From positions 1 to 16,343 of the forward strand of contig JBIILZ010000091.1 of the NCBI GenBank assembly GCA_044338255.1: a DNA stretch of 16,343 nucleotides, written 5' to 3'. This DNA is from CAIUVD01 sp044338255. Lineage in GTDB: Bacteria > Planctomycetota > UBA11346. The first letter of the stretch is position 1. Each line of letters begins with the position of its first letter. Shown piece by piece: positions 13,273 to 16,343 of this stretch. The position numbers were made by a program, and so were the translations under genes. The notes under the pieces were generated by a model that ran no database searches, was not told where the DNA came from, and saw only the letters and a program-made list of their open reading frames with translations.

Positions 13273-14129
13273 TGCGTCGCGCCAACCGCGGCATCTCGGT
13301 GATCGCCATCGCCAGCATCGTGGTCTTGTACCTGCCCCTGGTGGCGGTGATGAGCCTGAGCTTCAATTCTACCCGCAATGGTCAGTCCTGGGGGCATTTC
13401 ACTACTCAGTGGTATCAGAAGATCCTCATCGCCGAGGCTCCTGAAAATGCCACCAAGCTCGAGCTGCAGGATGCGCAGATGGCGCGTGAGATCCGCCGGG
13501 CAGCGAAGAACTCGGCGATCGTCGCCTTCTCCTCGACCATCGTCGCGACCCTCGTAGGAACCTTGCTGGCGATTGGCCTGAGCCGTTTGCCGGTGGGGCG
13601 CTGGGGGCGCACCGCCGCCGACGTGATGATCAACCTGCCGACGGTGACCCCCGACATCCTGTTGGCGGCGGCGCTGGTGGTCGCCTACGGCATCTTCCGC
13701 ACCGTTGTCCCCGGCATCTTCGATCCCGGGCTGACGACTTTGACCATTGGCCACGTCACCTTTCAGGTGAGCTTCGTGGCGGTGGTCGTCGGTGCCCGCC
13801 TCAAAGCCATCGGCAGCGAACAGTTCGAGGCCGCCCGCGATCTCTATGCCGGCACCTGGAGCATCTGGCAACGCGTGATCCTGCCGCAGTTGGCGCCCGG
13901 CATCGTCGGCGGCGCCTTGCTCGCCTTCACCTTATCGCTCGATGATTTCGTGGTCAGCTTCTTCATTTCCGGCCCGAGCAGCACGACCCTGCCGGTGTTG
14001 ATCTACGCCTCGGTGAAACGCGGCGTCACGCCGCAGATTCACGCTTTAAGTACGCTGATTGTCGCCTTGACGATGATTGCGATTGTTGGTATGGCTCTCA
14101 TCAACCGTCCACGACCCGCTAAGGAGTGA
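13272..14129 (+). CDS. potC: Spermidine/putrescine-type ABC transporter permease (PotC)
   Basis: The 285-aa second permease shows LPLVAVMSLSFNSTRNGQSW after the first membrane segment, the EAA loop FEAARDLYAGTWSIWQRVIL, and LSLDDFVVSFFISGP, all hallmarks of PotC. About 17 extra, charged and probably helical residues (ENATKLELQDAQMAREIRR region) lie in the first periplasmic loop compared with E. coli PotC. The start is ATG at 13272, overlapping the potB stop by one base; a GTG directly before it is an equal alternative. The stop is 3 bp before potD. Confidence 0.94.
   Translation: MRRANRGISVIAIASIVVLYLPLVAVMSLSFNSTRNGQSWGHFTTQWYQKILIAEAPENATKLELQDAQMAREIRRAAKNSAIVAFSSTIVATLVGTLLAIGLSRLPVGRWGRTAADVMINLPTVTPDILLAAALVVAYGIFRTVVPGIFDPGLTTLTIGHVTFQVSFVAVVVGARLKAIGSEQFEAARDLYAGTWSIWQRVILPQLAPGIVGGALLAFTLSLDDFVVSFFISGPSSTTLPVLIYASVKRGVTPQIHALSTLIVALTMIAIVGMALINRPRPAKE
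14121..14126 (+). promoter_or_regulatory. Strong ribosome binding site of potD
   Basis: AAGGAG lies six bases before the potD ATG and inside the last codons of potC. It is the best Shine-Dalgarno match in the operon, which fits the need for more binding protein than membrane components. Confidence 0.7.
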
Positions 14130-14132
14130 CCT

Positions 14133-15203
14133 ATGTTTCGTCGTCTGTCCACGTTGCTTTCGTTAACCTCCGTCGTCCTGGCTTTCGCCGGCGTGGTTTG
14201 CTCACCCACCCTGAGCGCCGCTGACAAGGCGCCGGTGACGGTCTACATGTACTCCGAGTACATCGATCCGGCGGTGCCTGCCGAATTCGAAAAGGCCACC
14301 GGCTACCCGCTGAAGATCGAAGTCTACGAGACCGCCGAGGACATGCTCGCGAAGCTCCGTTCCGGTGCCGTCAATCAGTACGACGTGGTCGTCGCCACCG
14401 ACGCCTACGTGGTGCAGATGATCAAGCTCAACCTGGTCAAGAAGCTCGATCAGGCGAAGATCCCCAACAGCAAGAATGTCGATCCGCAGTTCAAGAATCC
14501 GTCGTTCGATGCCGGCAACGCCTACAGCTATCCCTACCAGTGGGGCACGGTCGGCCTGATCTACGACACCGCCAAGGCTCCCGCTGGCGCCAAGCCCTCG
14601 TGGTCTTGGCTCTTCGATGCCAAGACCGGCTTCGGTCCGTTCTACCTCATGGACGAAGCCCGTCCGCAGTTCGGCATCGCCCTCAAGCACGGCGGCGCGA
14701 GCATGAACAGCCGCGATCCCAAGGCGATCAAGGCAGCGGTCGATCTGCTGGTCGCGGCCAAAGGCAATTCAAAGTGCGTCGGCTTCGCCGGCGGCGTGGA
14801 CGGCAAGAACAAGGTCCTGGCTGGCGAAGCTGCCGGGGCGGTGGTCTACAATGGCGATGCAGTCCGCGCTATGGGCGAAAAGGCCACGCTCGCGTACTCG
14901 ACCTGCGAAGGTTCGAACATCTGGGTCGATGTGCTGTTGATGACCAGCCAGGCGCCGAATGCCGAAGGCGCCAACGCCTTCATCAACTACGTGCTCGACG
15001 GCAAGGTCGCGGCGCAGATCAGCAACTTCAACCGCTATGCGACGCCGGTGGCGACGGCGATGCCGTTCATCACCCCGGAGGATAAGGCCAATGCCGCCAT
15101 CTACCCCGATGCGGCAACGATGAAGACCTTGGAGTACCTTGAAGATCTCGACAAGGACACCCGCCTCCACGCAGAGGCCTGGACAGCCATCAAATCCCGC
15201 TAG
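14133..15203 (+). CDS. potD: Periplasmic polyamine-type substrate-binding protein (PotD/PotF family)
   Basis: The 356-aa solute-binding protein delivers ligand to the PotBC permease. A signal peptide is clear, with likely cleavage after LSA (about residue 30); the Cys at 23 is not in a good lipobox. Family features are YSEYIDPAVPAEFEKATGY, YDVVVATDAYVVQMI, YSYPYQWGTVGLIYD, VVYNGDAV, and WVD followed by NAEGANAFINYVLDGKVAAQ. Compared from memory with E. coli PotD, Trp255 and Asp257 are kept (IWVD). Trp229 is replaced by Tyr (VYNGDA), and the Asp168/Glu171 pair is changed (DEARPQF). Ligand preference may therefore differ from spermidine. It is the last gene of the operon. Confidence 0.92.
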   Translation: MFRRLSTLLSLTSVVLAFAGVVCSPTLSAADKAPVTVYMYSEYIDPAVPAEFEKATGYPLKIEVYETAEDMLAKLRSGAVNQYDVVVATDAYVVQMIKLNLVKKLDQAKIPNSKNVDPQFKNPSFDAGNAYSYPYQWGTVGLIYDTAKAPAGAKPSWSWLFDAKTGFGPFYLMDEARPQFGIALKHGGASMNSRDPKAIKAAVDLLVAAKGNSKCVGFAGGVDGKNKVLAGEAAGAVVYNGDAVRAMGEKATLAYSTCEGSNIWVDVLLMTSQAPNAEGANAFINYVLDGKVAAQISNFNRYATPVATAMPFITPEDKANAAIYPDAATMKTLEYLEDLDKDTRLHAEAWTAIKSR

Positions 15204-15214
15204 TCAAAACCTTG

Positions 15215-15321
15215 TCAAAACCGCGGGAGCGGCGCCTCTGCGGCGTTGCCGGAGGTCTAGCATAGCGCTGCTATGCGTCGACCTCCGGCGCCTTGCATAG
15301 GCACCACTCGCGCGGTTTTGA
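15215..15321. repeat. Large nested inverted repeat after potD
   Basis: Outer arms TCAAAACCGCG (15215-15225) and CGCGGTTTTGA (15311-15321) are perfectly complementary. Inside, CCGGAGGTC (15249-15257) pairs with GACCTCCGG (15280-15288), extended by GGCG/CGCC with a two-base bulge. The centre GCATAG (15260-15265) pairs with CTATGC (15271-15276). A run of eight T follows at 15330-15337, eight bases after the outer arm. This could be a terminator, an mRNA-stabilising element, or a REP-like mobile repeat. Confidence 0.85.
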
Positions 15322-15344
15322 GACGTAGGTTTTTTTTCGAGACA

Positions 15345-15373
15345 GCCCCCTGGCGAAGCCATGGGGCGTTTTT
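15345..15373 (+). terminator. Rho-independent terminator of the potABCD operon
   Basis: A ten-base stem (GCCCCCTGGC with GCCATGGGGC, one mismatch) closes a GAA loop and is followed by GTTTTT. This is a standard intrinsic terminator on the plus strand, 140 bp after the potD stop and 40 bp before the stop of convergent bpt. Confidence 0.85.
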
Positions 15374-15414
15374 ATTGGGGAAGCCGCTGCGCGGGTTGTT
15401 GTCTGGGAGATTGG

Positions 15415-16104
15415 TTAGGGCGGGGACTGGGTCCATTGGCCGTTGACGAGGAGTTCGGCGGGGCCGAAGCGTTTTTTGTAGGTCATTTTCTGGCAGCCGG
15501 CGACGAAGAAGCCGAGGTAGAGCCAGGTGATGCCCTGTTCGCGGGCGTAGGCGATCTCGGCTAGGGCCATGTAGGTTCCCAGGCCGCGGCGGCGGGCGGC
15601 GGGATCGTAGTAGCAGTAGACGCTCGAGAGCGCATCGCCGACGATGTCGACGACGCTCACCGCCAGCAACGTGCCACTGGCATCGCGGGCATGCAGCTCA
15701 CCGCCGGTGATGCCGCCATCGGCGACCAGGAAGGGATTCGCTTCGTCAACCGCACCGGGGTCCTTCTCGTGGACCTCGGTCTGGTAGCGCCGATACAGCG
15801 CCGCGCGCTCCGCATCATATCCACGTGGCTGGAAGCTGACCGTGAGATCCTGATTCCTCGCCCAGCAGCGGCGCTGATCCTCGCGCGGTGCGAACCTCGA
15901 CACGTCAAGACGGATCGGCTGACAGGCCTCGCAGCCGATGCACATCGGCATATAGAGGTGATCGCCACTGCGACGAAAACGCAAATCCATCAACTGCCGA
16001 TAGCCCATCACCGTCGGCGGATTCGGCTCCGGCATGAACGCCCGGAAGCGCCGCTCGGGCAAGTACGGACACGGTCCGCAATCAGTAAGGTAGCCGTTGA
16101 GCAC
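15415..16104 (-). CDS. bpt: Aspartate/glutamate leucyltransferase (Bpt), N-end rule pathway
   Basis: Bpt transfers leucine from Leu-tRNA to proteins with N-terminal Asp or Glu, marking them for ClpS/ClpAP degradation. The 229-aa length is typical. Seen in order are TDCGPCPYLPERRFRAF, YRQLMDLRFRRSGDHLYMP, the cysteine cluster CIGCEAC (55-61), DQRRCWARNQDL, YRRYQ, then LSSVYCYYDPAARRRGLGTY and a final WLYLGFFVAGCQKMTYKKRF, a GNAT-like core. The first codon is GTG at 16104; an ATG 27 bases upstream is separated by an in-frame stop. It is convergent with potD and unlikely to be co-regulated with it. Confidence 0.93.
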   Translation of the reverse strand: MLNGYLTDCGPCPYLPERRFRAFMPEPNPPTVMGYRQLMDLRFRRSGDHLYMPMCIGCEACQPIRLDVSRFAPREDQRRCWARNQDLTVSFQPRGYDAERAALYRRYQTEVHEKDPGAVDEANPFLVADGGITGGELHARDASGTLLAVSVVDIVGDALSSVYCYYDPAARRRGLGTYMALAEIAYAREQGITWLYLGFFVAGCQKMTYKKRFGPAELLVNGQWTQSPP

Positions 16105-16196
16105 GCAAGTACGCTATAGCCCGCCCAGCATCGTTCCACGCCCCAGACGACCATCGGCTCAGTGGTCGTAAGCCTCGGCAATGACACAAACGACCA

Positions 16197-16343
16197 GTTC
16201 CGGGGAGGGCGTAGCCCTGAAGTAATCGGACGCCGAGAGACGCTGGCGGGATAAAATCGGCGCAGCCGATCCCGCCACGTTTTCAGCGTCTCCGCTGAAA
16301 ACGAGTCACGACAAAGTCCGGGGTAGGCCGAAGGCCGTAGGGC
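16197..16343. repeat. Cluster of overlapping inverted repeats at the right edge
   Basis: No gene is seen from 16105 to the end. GGGC-GTA-GCCC (16207-16217) is a small hairpin. TGGCGGG (16244-16250) pairs with CCCGCCA (16271-16277) around ATCGGC/GCCGAT. GAGACGCTG (16237-16245) is complementary to CAGCGTCTC (16284-16292), which overlaps another hairpin, GTTTTCAGCG (16279-16288) with CGCTGAAAAC (16293-16302). TCCGGGG followed by a short GC hairpin occurs at 16199 and again at 16317, suggesting a repeated unit that continues past the window. It may be a REP-like intergenic element or a structured RNA. Confidence 0.6.

Noticed and set aside
14133..14205. Lipoprotein signal for PotD at Cys23
   Set aside because: The residues before the Cys (GVV) do not fit the lipobox, while a standard cleavage site LSA follows.
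16105..16343. tRNA or other known RNA gene
   Set aside because: The hairpins do not form a cloverleaf, and no T-loop or anticodon arm sequence is found.

Overview
This is a GC-rich, gene-dense bacterial chromosomal segment. It contains no rRNA, tRNA, phage or insertion-sequence gene that I can recognise. The gene set is flagellar type III export genes, a proteobacterial/planctomycete-type Bpt aminoacyl-transferase, a GntR-DNA-binding/LacI-sensor regulator, a cupin-AraC regulator beside a phytanoyl-CoA dioxygenase-like gene, and an HDOD protein. With the many short tandem repeats, this suggests a motile Gram-negative. A PVC-superphylum member (Planctomycetota, Lentisphaerota or Opitutales-like) would fit, but the assignment is an inference and low in confidence; a proteobacterium cannot be excluded.

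Layout from left to right. (1) A heptamer tandem repeat (1-112) lies at the 3' end of priA (minus strand, primosomal helicase). (2) Divergent from priA, with start codons almost touching, is a compact plus-strand group: hotdog thioesterase, LsrG/YgiN-like monooxygenase-fold protein (ATGA overlap) and proC. (3) A 14-bp tandem repeat separates proC from a convergent araC-type regulator. That regulator is divergent from a phytanoyl-CoA dioxygenase-family gene, and its start region carries nested palindromes. (4) A minus-strand pair follows: a small protein resembling the N-terminal module of HD-GYP proteins, and an HDOD protein. It diverges from (5) fliO-fliP-fliQ-fliR, the membrane core of the flagellar export gate, preceded by a good match to a sigma-54 promoter. 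(6) A convergent GntR/LacI-type regulator is divergent from (7) potABCD, a complete polyamine-type ABC importer operon closed by a large nested hairpin and an intrinsic terminator. (8) Convergent bpt (Asp/Glu leucyltransferase) follows, and the right edge holds a dense set of inverted repeats.

How the genes may work together: the GntR-type regulator probably controls potABCD and itself through the shared 180-bp intergenic region. The AraC-type regulator probably controls the dioxygenase gene and itself. The HDOD pair sits back to back with the fli operon and may be linked to motility or c-di-GMP signalling; this is inference. The most unusual structural theme is the repeated occurrence of short tandem repeats (7, 14, 12 and 18 bp) at gene 3' ends. 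In two cases the unit contains the stop codon itself in frame. I see no clearly new multi-gene system.
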